Below are positions 52,458-60,991 of a stretch of DNA of 64,000 nucleotides, one piece after another (the first letter of the stretch is position 1; every line of letters starts with the position of its first letter). Below the pieces are notes generated by a model. It had not been told where the DNA came from and did not search any database. It saw only the letters and a program-made list of their open reading frames with translations. The DNA comes from DATBVX01 sp963724625 (GTDB lineage Bacteria > Pseudomonadota > Gammaproteobacteria > Steroidobacterales > Steroidobacteraceae): NCBI GenBank assembly GCA_963724625.1, contig CAVRVO010000004.1, positions 248,001 to 312,000 on the forward strand, in the 5' to 3' direction. Made by a program: the position numbers and the translations under genes.

Positions 52458-54518
52458 TCACTGGTTCTGCCGCAGTGTGGCGATCGGCGGATGGTTCACT
52501 ACCGATCGAGTCGCAAGCGTACCGCTGATTCCTACCAGCAATACGCCGAGCACAATGCCTACTGTCCACACCCAGAGATCCAGCGAATATTGCAGGTTGA
52601 ACAGGCGCGTGGCGAGGAAGTAACCGGCGACGGTTGCACCAAGTGCGGCGAGCACTCCCGCCAGTAATCCCAGCGCCGTGAACTCCGCGGCGACTCCCAG
52701 GAGGACGGTCCGACGGCTCGCACCGAGCGTGCGCAGCATTGCGCTTTCGTAGCGGCGTTCATCCCGCGTGGCCTGGATCGCCGCCAGCAGCACGGTGATC
52801 CCCGCCGCGAGAGTGAACAAGAAGACGTATTGAACGGCGAGCGACGCCTTGTCGCCCACGTCGCGAATCTGCTTTAGCAGAGCATCGATATCGAATATCG
52901 AGATACTCGGAAACCGCCGTACGAGATCAACGAGCGAGCGCTTGTGCGCCGGGTCAAGATATACGCTGGTCATATACGTCCCAGCTGCGCCGTCGAGAAG
53001 GCCAGGCGGCAGAACGAGGAAGAAATTTGGCTGAAAGCTGTCCCATTGAACTTTGCGAATGCTCGCGATTGTCGTTTCCAGAGTCTCACCGGCGATGTCG
53101 AAAGTCAGACGATCGCCGAGCTTCACTCCGAGATCTTCCTGGTACTCAGTCGCAATCGAGACCAAAGGCTTACCCGCGTCGCGCTCGCTCCACCAGCGTC
53201 CCTCAACGATCTTGTTGTCTCGCTGTGGCTCCGCTGCCCAGGTCAGGTTCTGCTCGCGCTCCGCAAAACCCTGGCCGCGGTCGGTTTTGAACTTGAGTTC
53301 ACTCGTAGCCTTGCCATTGATCTGTGTAAGGCGCGCGCGAATCATGGGGAACATGCGCGGACGTTCGGTACCGCGCGCGGCAAAGAAATCCTGCACGGCG
53401 GTGCGGTCATCAGGACGAATGTTGACCAGGAACTGATTGGGCGCAGTCGCGGGCAGACTTGCGCGCCAGTCCTCGAGCAGATCGTTGCGAACCACTGCGA
53501 GCAGCAACAACACCATCAGCCCGAGCCCAAACGCCACCACTTGCACGATACTCTCGCGGCCACGGCGCGCGATGTTCGCAAGGCCGTAGCGCCAGGCTAC
53601 GCCGACTGCGCTGCGCAAGCCGTTCAAGCTGCGCACCAGCAACCAGCCCGCAAGAAGCAAGAGCGCAAGTGTTGCGGCCGTCCCCAGTGTGACCCAGAGC
53701 ACGAGCTCCAAATCCTGGACCAGCCAGAACAGCATCGCGAGGATCGCGGCGACCGCCAGGCCAGAGGTCACGCCGTAGGCAAGTGGTGGTGGTTCGACGT
53801 TGTGTCGCAGAACACGGAGCGGCGGCACGACCCGTAGTTGCAGGAGTGGTGGAAGCGCAAAGCCAGTGAGAATGGCGACCGCCGTAACGAGGCCGAGATA
53901 GGCGGACTGGGGCGAGGGCGATGGCAACTCCCCGACCATGAGATCCTTCAGAAGCCAGGCGAGTACTTCTTGTCCAAGGTATCCGGCCAATGTTCCGATC
54001 ACGGCGCAGATCAGCGCCAATGTGACCAGTTCGAGCACACTGATCGTCAGAATGAAACGCTGGCTGGCACCAAGACACTTCATCAGGGCAACACTGTCGA
54101 CGTGTCGGTGCGCGTATCGGCGTGCTGCCATCGCGACGGCCACGGCGGCTAGCAGCACACTGACCAGTCCGGCGAGATTGAGAAACCGCCCGGCGCGATC
54201 CATCGAGGAACGGACCTGAGGGCTCGCCTCCGTAATATCGAGAAGCCGCTCGCCCGGCTTGCGTACGCCTTCGAGATACGCCTTGAACGTAGTGACCTGC
54301 GCACGCATTCCGGCAAACAGTGCCAGGTACGTCACCCGGCTTCCCGGTTGAACAAGCTGCGTGGCCGGAACATCCGCGAGGTTCATGAGAGCATTCGGGG
54401 CGAGCTCAGCGAATGTGGAGCCCTGATCGGGTCGGTAGTCCAGGACGCGAGCAACAAGCAGGCTCGTGGCCCCGATGCTGAGCCGGCTGCCAACGGCGGC
54501 ATCCAATGTCGCAAGCAA
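52458..54518 (-). CDS. ybbP: YbbP-like ABC permease, C-terminal part of a frameshifted gene
   Basis: 686 residues beginning MLATLDAAVGSRLSIGATSL, in a frame that reads back upstream to GYTTRDIPARGEIWADSR. This is the larger part of a FtsX/YbbP permease with two MacB-like periplasmic parts and eight or so transmembrane helices. The missing N-terminus is encoded, one base out of frame, by the open frame at 54556-54951. With one base fewer around 54580-54585 the two would fuse into a single ~835-residue protein. It is downstream of ybbA. Confidence 0.85.
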   Translation of the reverse strand: MLATLDAAVGSRLSIGATSLLVARVLDYRPDQGSTFAELAPNALMNLADVPATQLVQPGSRVTYLALFAGMRAQVTTFKAYLEGVRKPGERLLDITEASPQVRSSMDRAGRFLNLAGLVSVLLAAVAVAMAARRYAHRHVDSVALMKCLGASQRFILTISVLELVTLALICAVIGTLAGYLGQEVLAWLLKDLMVGELPSPSPQSAYLGLVTAVAILTGFALPPLLQLRVVPPLRVLRHNVEPPPLAYGVTSGLAVAAILAMLFWLVQDLELVLWVTLGTAATLALLLLAGWLLVRSLNGLRSAVGVAWRYGLANIARRGRESIVQVVAFGLGLMVLLLLAVVRNDLLEDWRASLPATAPNQFLVNIRPDDRTAVQDFFAARGTERPRMFPMIRARLTQINGKATSELKFKTDRGQGFAEREQNLTWAAEPQRDNKIVEGRWWSERDAGKPLVSIATEYQEDLGVKLGDRLTFDIAGETLETTIASIRKVQWDSFQPNFFLVLPPGLLDGAAGTYMTSVYLDPAHKRSLVDLVRRFPSISIFDIDALLKQIRDVGDKASLAVQYVFLFTLAAGITVLLAAIQATRDERRYESAMLRTLGASRRTVLLGVAAEFTALGLLAGVLAALGATVAGYFLATRLFNLQYSLDLWVWTVGIVLGVLLVGISGTLATRSVVNHPPIATLRQNQ

Positions 54519-54555
54519 GCGTGAATCAGCCCAGATTTCGCCGCGCGCCGGTATG

Positions 54556-54951
54556 TCACGCGTCGTGTACCCGCGTTCGAAAGGGCTGGTCTGCGACCCG
54601 CACGGCCCCTCGCAACGGGTAGTCCGCGTCGACCGCGCGAACCGAGGTCAGCTGACTCTTCTCACCATAGAAGATCACGCTCACCAGCGAGAGCGCGCTC
54701 GCGGTCCGCAACCCCTGTTTCCTCGCGACCGTTGCATATTCAGCGCTGATCGGCTGGCTGGACTGCAATCGCAGATCCGCTGCCAACACTTGCGCTGCCT
54801 GCACCGCAACTGCTTCGCTCACACGGTTGGTAAAGAAGCCGACCGCAGTCAGTGCCGCGACCGCCACGATCACCGCCAACAGCAGCACATTGAGCTCACC
54901 TGACTTCCAGTCGCGCGCCAGTGTTCGAAGTGCGAAGCGGAGAGCGCTCAT
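54556..54951 (-). CDS. ybbP: YbbP-like ABC permease, N-terminal part of a frameshifted gene
   Basis: 131 residues. The N-terminus MSALRFALRTLARDWKSGEL and the helix VLLLAVIVAVAALTAVGFF are typical of YbbP/FtsX permeases. It ends VADQPFRTRVHDA where family members read on into TRDIPARG. The homologous continuation is in the +1 frame at 54580-54518. The start is 4 bases downstream of the ybbA stop, so the operon is intact apart from this shift. Confidence 0.85.
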   Translation of the reverse strand: MSALRFALRTLARDWKSGELNVLLLAVIVAVAALTAVGFFTNRVSEAVAVQAAQVLAADLRLQSSQPISAEYATVARKQGLRTASALSLVSVIFYGEKSQLTSVRAVDADYPLRGAVRVADQPFRTRVHDA

Positions 54952-54955
54952 GGCG

Positions 54956-55627
54956 TCAGACGATGCGGCCGCCGTCCAGGTGAATCAGTCGCTGGCAACG
55001 TGCAGCGATCGACTTGTCATGCGTCACGAGCACCAACGTCGTGCCAGACGCTGCGTTGAGATCGAAGAGCAGGTCGATGACGCGCTCACCGGTCGCGGTA
55101 TCCAGATTTCCCGTTGGCTCATCCGCAAACAGCACCGCAGGTCGGGTAACGAAAGCACGTGCGATGGCGACGCGCTGCTGCTCTCCGCCGGAAAGTTGAT
55201 TCGGGTAGTGGCCCTTACGCGTGCTGAGGCCCACTTTCTCCAAGACCTCGAGAGCAGCACTACGGGCATCTTTGCGCCCGGCGAGCTCGAGTGGGAGCAT
55301 CACATTTTCGAGAGCTGTGAGCGACGGCACGAGATGAAACGCCTGAAACACGAAGCCGACGTGTTTCGCCCGTAGCGCCGCGCGCCCATCTTCATCGAGA
55401 CGGGTGAGCTCAGCGCCGTTCAACCAGATCCGGCCACGACTGGGCTCATCGAGCCCGGCCAGCAGTGCCAGCAGTGTTGACTTGCCGGCGCCAGATGCTC
55501 CTACGACCGCGACTGATTCGCCCGCGATTATGCTCAGATTGATGCTGCTCAGGATGGTCAGTGGACCTTCCGGGCTGCTAACCTGCTTGTCGACTTCTTC
55601 GGCTCTGAGAACGGACTCTTTGCTCAT
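54956..55627 (-). CDS. ybbA: ABC transporter ATP-binding protein YbbA (LolD/MacB-like)
   Basis: 223 residues with Walker A VGASGAGKST, signature LSGGEQQRVAIARAF, Walker B VLFADEPTGNLD and the H-loop LVTHDKS. This is the ATPase partner of the YbbP permease; the E. coli complex is associated with TesA. Its ATG (55627-55625) shares two bases with the ATG of tesA on the other strand. Confidence 0.93.
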   Translation of the reverse strand: MSKESVLRAEEVDKQVSSPEGPLTILSSINLSIIAGESVAVVGASGAGKSTLLALLAGLDEPSRGRIWLNGAELTRLDEDGRAALRAKHVGFVFQAFHLVPSLTALENVMLPLELAGRKDARSAALEVLEKVGLSTRKGHYPNQLSGGEQQRVAIARAFVTRPAVLFADEPTGNLDTATGERVIDLLFDLNAASGTTLVLVTHDKSIAARCQRLIHLDGGRIV

Positions 55628-56249
55628 GCTTCGGGGCTTGCGATTCGGGCTGATTCTTGCCGCGCTGAACCTCGCCGCAAGTTACGCCACACCAACACCG
55701 AATATCCTGGTATTCGGCGACAGTATCAGCGCCGCGTACGGCATGCGCGTCGAGGAAGGCTGGGTATCTCTGCTACAGAAGAAACTGACGACCCAAGGGT
55801 ACGGATACCATGTCGTGAATGCCAGTGTGAGTGGAGAGACAACTGATGGGGGGCGGGCCCGCCTCGCGCGCGCGCTCGCTATTCAACGTCCGGGAATCGT
55901 GATTCTCGAACTCGGCGCCAACGACGGGTTACGTGGTCTGCCCCTGGATGAGGTTAGGGCGAATCTGGTCGCAATGATCGACGCCGCCCAGAAGGGCGGC
56001 TCACGTGTGCTGCTTCTGGGGATGCGCATTCCACCCAACTACGGCGCGACCTACTCGGAAAGGTTTCATGCGATCTATGGCGAACTGGCGGACAAGTACC
56101 ATGTGCCCTTTGTGCCTTTCCTTCTCGACAAGGTTGCCCTCGATCCCGACATGATTCAGCAAGACGGCCTGCATCCAAACGCACAGGCGCAGCCACAGCT
56201 CCTGGAGGCGATCTGGCCGGCCCTGCGACCGATGCTCCTGCATTCGTAG
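55626..56249 (+). CDS. tesA: TesA-type GDSL esterase / acyl-CoA thioesterase / lysophospholipase
   Basis: 207 residues from the ATG at 55626. The signal peptide is MLRGLRFGLILAALNLAASY. The GDSL block is FGDSISAAYG with Ser33, then ASVSGETTDGG, LGANDGLRG and the Asp-His pair in DGLHPNAQAQ. It is a periplasmic thioesterase/protease I-type enzyme. Divergent from ybbA on a common CATG. Confidence 0.94.
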   Translation: MLRGLRFGLILAALNLAASYATPTPNILVFGDSISAAYGMRVEEGWVSLLQKKLTTQGYGYHVVNASVSGETTDGGRARLARALAIQRPGIVILELGANDGLRGLPLDEVRANLVAMIDAAQKGGSRVLLLGMRIPPNYGATYSERFHAIYGELADKYHVPFVPFLLDKVALDPDMIQQDGLHPNAQAQPQLLEAIWPALRPMLLHS

Positions 56250-56335
56250 CGTTGCCGCCGGCTCGAGGCCGGTGCTATAAGCCACGAGGCGCTTCCCTGG
56301 CAGTTGCCGCATAACAATCTCTTCCGGAGCGCGGC

Positions 56336-58024
56336 GTGGAAAAGATCTGGCTGAATAGTTATCCGCCCGGCGTTCCTGCGGAAATCGATCCGCAAGAATA
56401 CAGGTCGCTGAGAGAGCTCTTCGAGCGGAGCTTCGAGAAGTATCGCGCGCAGCCCGCGTACATCAATATGGGCACCGCCTTGAGCTACGGTGACCTCGAC
56501 CGGTTGAGCGCTCAATTCGGTGCCTGGCTGCAGCAACGTGCCGGCCTCAGGAAGGGCGACCGGCTCGCGCTGATGATGCCCAATCTGCTTCAGTACCCGG
56601 TCGCAATCGCCGGCGCGTTACGCGCTGGGTTGACGGTTGTGAACACCAATCCCCTGTACACGGCGCGGGAACTTCAGCATCAGCTCAAGGACTCCGGCGC
56701 GACCGCAATCCTGATACTCGAAAACTTCGCGAGCGTACTGCAAGAGGTGCTTGCGGATACTGATGTGAGGCACGTGATTGTCACGGGTGTGGGCGACTTG
56801 CTCAATGCGCCGAAATCGCTACTGGTCAATTTCGTGGTGCGCCATGTGCGCAAGCAGGTGCCGAAGTACACAATTCCAGGCGCCGTAAAGCTGAAGGACG
56901 TATTACGTGAGGCGCGTGGATTGAGCCTCGCACCGATCGACGTTGATCACGAGGACATCGCCTTTCTTCAATACACCGGTGGCACCACCGGCATCTCGAA
57001 GGGCGCGATCCTCACGCACCGAAACATGATCGCCAATGTGCTGCAGTCGCACGCCTGGCTGTCGACCGGAACGCCCAAAGACAATAACGTCGTGATCACC
57101 GCATTGCCGCTGTATCACATCTTTTCACTGACAGCGAACTGCCTGGTGTTCACGCAGACTGGCGCCAGGAATATCTTGATTACCAACCCTCGCGACTTTC
57201 CCGCCTTCGTCGCCGAGCTGAAGAAGCACCCGTTTACCTATATCAGCGGCGTGAACACGTTATTCAACGCACTACTGAACACGTCGGGTTTTGACGAGGT
57301 CGACTTCAGCTCGCTGAGAGTGACCCTCGGCGGAGGCATGGCGGTGCAGAAGGCGGTTGCAGAACGCTGGAGAAAAGTCACCGGGCACGTACTGACGCAG
57401 GCCTGGGGCCTGACCGAGACATCACCAGCAGCTTGCATCAATCCGTTTTCGATTCAGGAATTCAACGGCTCGATCGGGCTTCCAATTTCCTCCACCGAGG
57501 TGTCGATACGCGATGATGACGGTGGTGAGCTCGCGATCAATGCAGTCGGCGAAATCTGCGTCCGCGGGCCACAGGTGATGCGTGGCTACTGGAATCGACC
57601 CGATGAGACGGCCAAGGTAATGCTGCCCGACGGCTGGCTGCGTACCGGGGACGTCGGCCGCATGGACGAGAAGGGCTTTGTGTACATCGAGGATCGCAAG
57701 AAGGACATGATTCTTGTGTCAGGCTTCAACGTGTACCCCAACGAAGTGGAGAGCGTTGTCGTCACACACCCCGGTGTGCTGGAAGCGGCCGCGGTAGCCC
57801 AGCCCGACTCGCGTGCGGGCGAGGTCGTGGCACTATTCGTCGTAAAGCGGGATCCCAACCTTACTGCCGAAGTCCTCGTGGAGCATTGCCGCACGTCGCT
57901 CACGGGATACAAGGTGCCTCGCCACATCTACTTCAGGAGCGAACTCCCGAAGACCAATGTTGGAAAGATCATGCGTCGCTCGCTTCGGGATGAGCTGCTC
58001 AGTTTGAGGAACAGCAGTCACTAA
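56336..58024 (+). CDS. fadD: long-chain fatty acid-CoA ligase
   Basis: The 562-residue AMP-forming acyl-CoA synthetase has the P-loop YTGGTTGISKGAILTHRN, the adenine loop QAWGLTETSPAA and the C-terminal hinge GWLRTGDVGRMDEKG. The catalytic lysine is in KTNVGKIMRRSLRDEL. It activates long-chain fatty acids for beta-oxidation or phospholipid synthesis. It starts at a GTG. The stop overlaps the DUF6502 gene by 4 bases, tail to tail. Confidence 0.94.
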   Translation: MEKIWLNSYPPGVPAEIDPQEYRSLRELFERSFEKYRAQPAYINMGTALSYGDLDRLSAQFGAWLQQRAGLRKGDRLALMMPNLLQYPVAIAGALRAGLTVVNTNPLYTARELQHQLKDSGATAILILENFASVLQEVLADTDVRHVIVTGVGDLLNAPKSLLVNFVVRHVRKQVPKYTIPGAVKLKDVLREARGLSLAPIDVDHEDIAFLQYTGGTTGISKGAILTHRNMIANVLQSHAWLSTGTPKDNNVVITALPLYHIFSLTANCLVFTQTGARNILITNPRDFPAFVAELKKHPFTYISGVNTLFNALLNTSGFDEVDFSSLRVTLGGGMAVQKAVAERWRKVTGHVLTQAWGLTETSPAACINPFSIQEFNGSIGLPISSTEVSIRDDDGGELAINAVGEICVRGPQVMRGYWNRPDETAKVMLPDGWLRTGDVGRMDEKGFVYIEDRKKDMILVSGFNVYPNEVESVVVTHPGVLEAAAVAQPDSRAGEVVALFVVKRDPNLTAEVLVEHCRTSLTGYKVPRHIYFRSELPKTNVGKIMRRSLRDELLSLRNSSH

Positions 58025-58857
58025 CTTCGGTTAAGTGTCGGACCGCGTGTTGGAGTGTCCGGAACCAGATGCAAGAAGAGATTTACCCCAAGAGTCACGC
58101 GCCGCGCGTTTCTCATTTTGACATCGCGAGGAGGTCGATTTAGTTGATCTGAAATCATGCGCAGCAGCGCGTCGCCCCTCACTGCAAACTCGTGTCGAAG
58201 ATATGGAACCAGAGCGGCACTAACTCGCTTTCGCGAGACCCCGTTCTCATACCACTTGTCATCTGGATGCTCAAGATTGTGCAGAAGTACGCGCAGGTAG
58301 CTTTCCGCTTTCTTGCCAATCTCCTCTACGACTTGGGGATGATATTGTCTCCAAGCAATCGTTCGACGCTTCACTCGAATCAGCCCCGCCTGGGTTATTG
58401 AGAGCGCACTTGCGTCCGACAGTACTTGCAGAACCGCTTTAACCGGGATATCGCCAGCGTATTTTCGCACTAGTGCCTCGAACGACGACCGTGACCCCTT
58501 TAATGGAAGAGCCAATGGTTGACCACGCTTTCCTTTGAATGCGGTGTCGGAATACCACCCGTCCAAAACTCGCGCAGCTCGGTGCCTGTGCCACGCACGT
58601 TGTGTCATACGACGTTTCGTTGGTGCCAACAGACGTGCCACCTCAGGCCGTGTCAGGCCTGTTACGACCGCCACGCGGGAGCGATTTACACGACCATTCG
58701 CTAGTCGATTTGCCTCCGCGGCCGCATGCACATACGAAATCTTACACAGCGTCGTAAATTCACCAGCTCCCACGCCCAAGCGCAAAAATAGAGTCGCAAG
58801 GGGATCCAGAATTCGTCGGCATGCGACTTCTTGGCGGCCGGGCGATCTAGCGGTCAC
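58021..58857 (-). CDS. DUF6502-type protein B
   Basis: About 278 residues from the GTG at 58857 (AGAGGG upstream); an ATG at 58884 is also possible. The N-terminal helix pair (ACRRILDPLATLFLRLGVGA) and a helix-turn-helix-like segment (NRSRVAVVTGLTRPEVARLL) match DUF6502 proteins. The centre reads RAARVLDGWYSDTAFKGKRG and SSFEALVRKYAGDIPVKAVL. The C-terminus is arginine-rich. It overlaps protein C upstream by 11 bases. Local GC is lower than in the core. The function is unknown; DNA binding is inferred. Confidence 0.75.
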   Translation of the reverse strand: MTARSPGRQEVACRRILDPLATLFLRLGVGAGEFTTLCKISYVHAAAEANRLANGRVNRSRVAVVTGLTRPEVARLLAPTKRRMTQRAWHRHRAARVLDGWYSDTAFKGKRGQPLALPLKGSRSSFEALVRKYAGDIPVKAVLQVLSDASALSITQAGLIRVKRRTIAWRQYHPQVVEEIGKKAESYLRVLLHNLEHPDDKWYENGVSRKRVSAALVPYLRHEFAVRGDALLRMISDQLNRPPRDVKMRNARRVTLGVNLFLHLVPDTPTRGPTLNRS

Positions 58858-59593
58858 CGTGCCCTCTATCGCGCACAGTTTCATTCACTACGTATATGCC
58901 CATGCCTAGACGGTTTGGCTTTCGTCTTTGACGTTGAGGCATCTGGTGTCTGGCTAGCCAGTCGTCAATCGCCTCCAACAGTAGAGCTGCTTGCTCGCGC
59001 GCGAAGGCGTTGAAATCGCGGGCTAGCTTTGGATGAACGTCATAGCTATGGGCTAACCGCTGGAAGAGCCCATGGCCTCTACGCTTACCGTAGAGGACAT
59101 TAAATTCGTGAGCACGCAGAAAATCACTAGTCATGGTCGCAAGGAAACCAAGATCAAACTCCTTGCCAGATCTAGTGGGCACGAAGCGCTCAAGAAGCTG
59201 AACGCGCTTGCGGCGCGTGACTCGCACGATCTTGGATCGTGACCAATCACTCAGGACCTCTCGTGGCGATAGCGTTGGTTCAGTCTCGCGAACCAAGGAC
59301 GCAAAACTGGGCGCCTTTCCGGAAGTCTTGAGAAGTGCAGGACGCCCAGCATCCTGATATCGAGGCTGTGTGACCCACCGAGTGATGATGTCTGGATAGC
59401 GCGGGTCGCGAGCGACGACCTTGAGTACTCTCTTGCGGCCGGAACGCCGAGTCGACGCGCAATGACGCGCACAAATCGCAGTGAGTTCGGCGTGTGAAAC
59501 GCCGACCGCGGACAGAATACGAACTAGCGGAGCGATCATCCTGTCCGCCGATGCCAAGACCAGATCGCGGGTACGATCATCTTTTTGAGTCAT
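58847..59593 (-). CDS. DUF6502-like protein C, lacking the HTH segment
   Basis: 248 residues from the ATG at 59593 (MTQKDDRTRDLVLASADRMI). The N-terminal helix APLVRILSAVGVSHAEL and the C-terminal FAREQAALLLEAIDDWLARH and GMGIYVVNE align with protein A (60966-61856). About 40 residues that hold the HTH in A and B are missing; the sequence jumps to DIITRWVTQPRY. It may be an accessory or antagonist partner. It overlaps protein B downstream and has 267 bases before the repeat protein's end. Confidence 0.65.
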   Translation of the reverse strand: MTQKDDRTRDLVLASADRMIAPLVRILSAVGVSHAELTAICARHCASTRRSGRKRVLKVVARDPRYPDIITRWVTQPRYQDAGRPALLKTSGKAPSFASLVRETEPTLSPREVLSDWSRSKIVRVTRRKRVQLLERFVPTRSGKEFDLGFLATMTSDFLRAHEFNVLYGKRRGHGLFQRLAHSYDVHPKLARDFNAFAREQAALLLEAIDDWLARHQMPQRQRRKPNRLGMGIYVVNETVRDRGHGDR

Positions 59594-59860
59594 TTTCTTG
59601 TTACCAGCGGCCATTGGACGAGTCAGCAGAGGTGGCCAATTACCATTACACGCGAAGGGAGGCACGCTGCATTTCGCGTCAATTGATAGAGATTTGTCGT
59701 CGATTGAGTAAGGACCCCGAGACGACGTCCAACAGGAAGTATGGAAAACGCAGGCTAGCTCTGCAAACGTGCAGAAAGCCCGAGCGACCTACGGGGGTCA
59801 GGAAACCTGGTTGGAATCTCAGCGCTGGTTCAGCGTCGAGCAGATACCTGTACGCGGCTG

Positions 59861-60991
59861 TCAGCGCGCATCGCCACCGATAATGGACTTCGTGTCACCA
59901 CCAACGATGCTCTTGGTGTCACCGCCAACGATGCTCTTGGTATCACCGACCGAGACGATGCTCTTGGTGTCACCGCCAACGATGCTCTTGGTGTCACCGC
60001 CAACGATGCTCTTGGTGTCACCGCCAACGATGCTCTTGGTGTCACCGCCAACGATGCTCTTGGTGTCACCGCCAACGATGCTCTTGGTGTCACCGCCAAC
60101 GATGCTCTTGGTGTCACCGCCAACGATGCTCTTGGTATCACCGCCAACGATGCTCTTGGTGTCACCGCCAACGATGCTCTTGGTGTCACCGCCAACGATG
60201 CTCTTGGTGTCACCGCCAACGATGCTCTTGGTGTCACCGCCAACGATGCTCTTGGTGTCACCACCGATAATTGAATTCGTATCGCCACCAATGATGCTGT
60301 TGGTGTCGCCGCCAACAATGGAATTAGTATCCCCACCGATGATGCTACGAGAGCTCAGAACCCTCGCAGAGGAAGCCAGCAATGCACCGCCTGAATTTGG
60401 TCGGATGCCTGCGAGCTCGACGGTCCCTCCCGCAACGAATGAAGAGGCATCGACCGTACTTAACACCGCCGTATAGTCCACCGTAAGGGAGCCGATGACT
60501 AACTGGCCGATAGCGCTGTTTAGCGAAGCAATGTCTCCCTTCACATACGTCTGGGTCGCGCCATCGGTATATCGAACCGCTAGTGCAACAACCTTGCCGG
60601 CCCGAGCTGGCGCATTTTTGGTCCTTGCACCGCCGATGGCCACGTAGTCTCCAATATGCACAAACTTTAATAGTTTCGTGCCCTTCGTGACCGAGCGCCC
60701 CGCGATGCTGAGTTTTGTGTTTTGGTCTACGACAAAGGCCTGACCAAGAACTACGATCAATGCCTTGTGAAGATTGATGCTCTCGACAGTGCCAATCGCA
60801 GCCAGATCGCTTCCGATGATCGAATTAAGGTCACCACCGACTATCGAACGTGTATCACTGCCTATGATGGAATTGGTGTCACCACCGATAATGGATGCCC
60901 ACGAAGGTGCCACCATGGCGCAAGCGGCTACGCAGACAAGAGCACGTCGGCGGATTACCGGCGTGCTAAGAAATCTCGAAATCTTCAACAT
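59861..60991 (-). CDS. exported DUF5666-like protein with ~20 GGDTKSIV octapeptide repeats
   Basis: 376 residues from the ATG at 60991 (AAGGGG 6 bases upstream). A signal peptide at 1-32 ends VAPSWA. Residues 33-66 carry degenerate repeats (SIIGGDTNSIIGSDTRS). Residues 67-210 resemble DUF5666 (IGTVESINLHKALIVVLGQA, then VHIGDYVAIGG and IGSLTVDYTAVL). Residues 215-376 consist of about 20 octapeptides, first SI(I/V)GGDTN then GGDTKSIV, and end GGDAR. The repeat should form a beta-solenoid or other surface-exposed fibre. It overlaps the end of DUF6502 protein A by 26 bases, so the two are coupled. No homologue is known to me at repeat level. Confidence 0.85.
   Translation of the reverse strand: MLKISRFLSTPVIRRRALVCVAACAMVAPSWASIIGGDTNSIIGSDTRSIVGGDLNSIIGSDLAAIGTVESINLHKALIVVLGQAFVVDQNTKLSIAGRSVTKGTKLLKFVHIGDYVAIGGARTKNAPARAGKVVALAVRYTDGATQTYVKGDIASLNSAIGQLVIGSLTVDYTAVLSTVDASSFVAGGTVELAGIRPNSGGALLASSARVLSSRSIIGGDTNSIVGGDTNSIIGGDTNSIIGGDTKSIVGGDTKSIVGGDTKSIVGGDTKSIVGGDTKSIVGGDTKSIVGGDTKSIVGGDTKSIVGGDTKSIVGGDTKSIVGGDTKSIVGGDTKSIVGGDTKSIVSVGDTKSIVGGDTKSIVGGDTKSIIGGDAR
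59864..60349 (-). repeat. 24-bp tandem repeat array encoding GGDTKSIV
   Basis: The plus-strand unit is gatgctcttggtgtcaccgc plus caac (24 bases). Fifteen units with the KSIV-type core are near-identical, differing at single positions such as gtatca for gtgtca. Diverged N-type units lie at the 60245-60349 end and a final variant at 59881-59900. One unit near 59945 is 27 bases (an extra codon, GGD to SVGD). All lengths are multiples of three, so copy-number change keeps the frame. Confidence 0.93.

Noticed and set aside
56258..56272. Small CCGGC/GCCGG hairpin after tesA as terminator
   Set aside because: A 5-base stem without a T-tract is too weak to call.
59864..60349. CRISPR array
   Set aside because: Units are directly adjacent with no unique spacers, have a coding period of 24, and no cas genes are nearby.
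59769..60476. Plus-strand open frame (SPPTMLLV repeats) and a second minus-strand frame (TPRASLAV repeats) across the array
   Set aside because: A 24-base unit without stop codons stays open in several frames. The minus-strand frame with a signal peptide, a DUF5666-like core and an upstream ribosome site is the gene.
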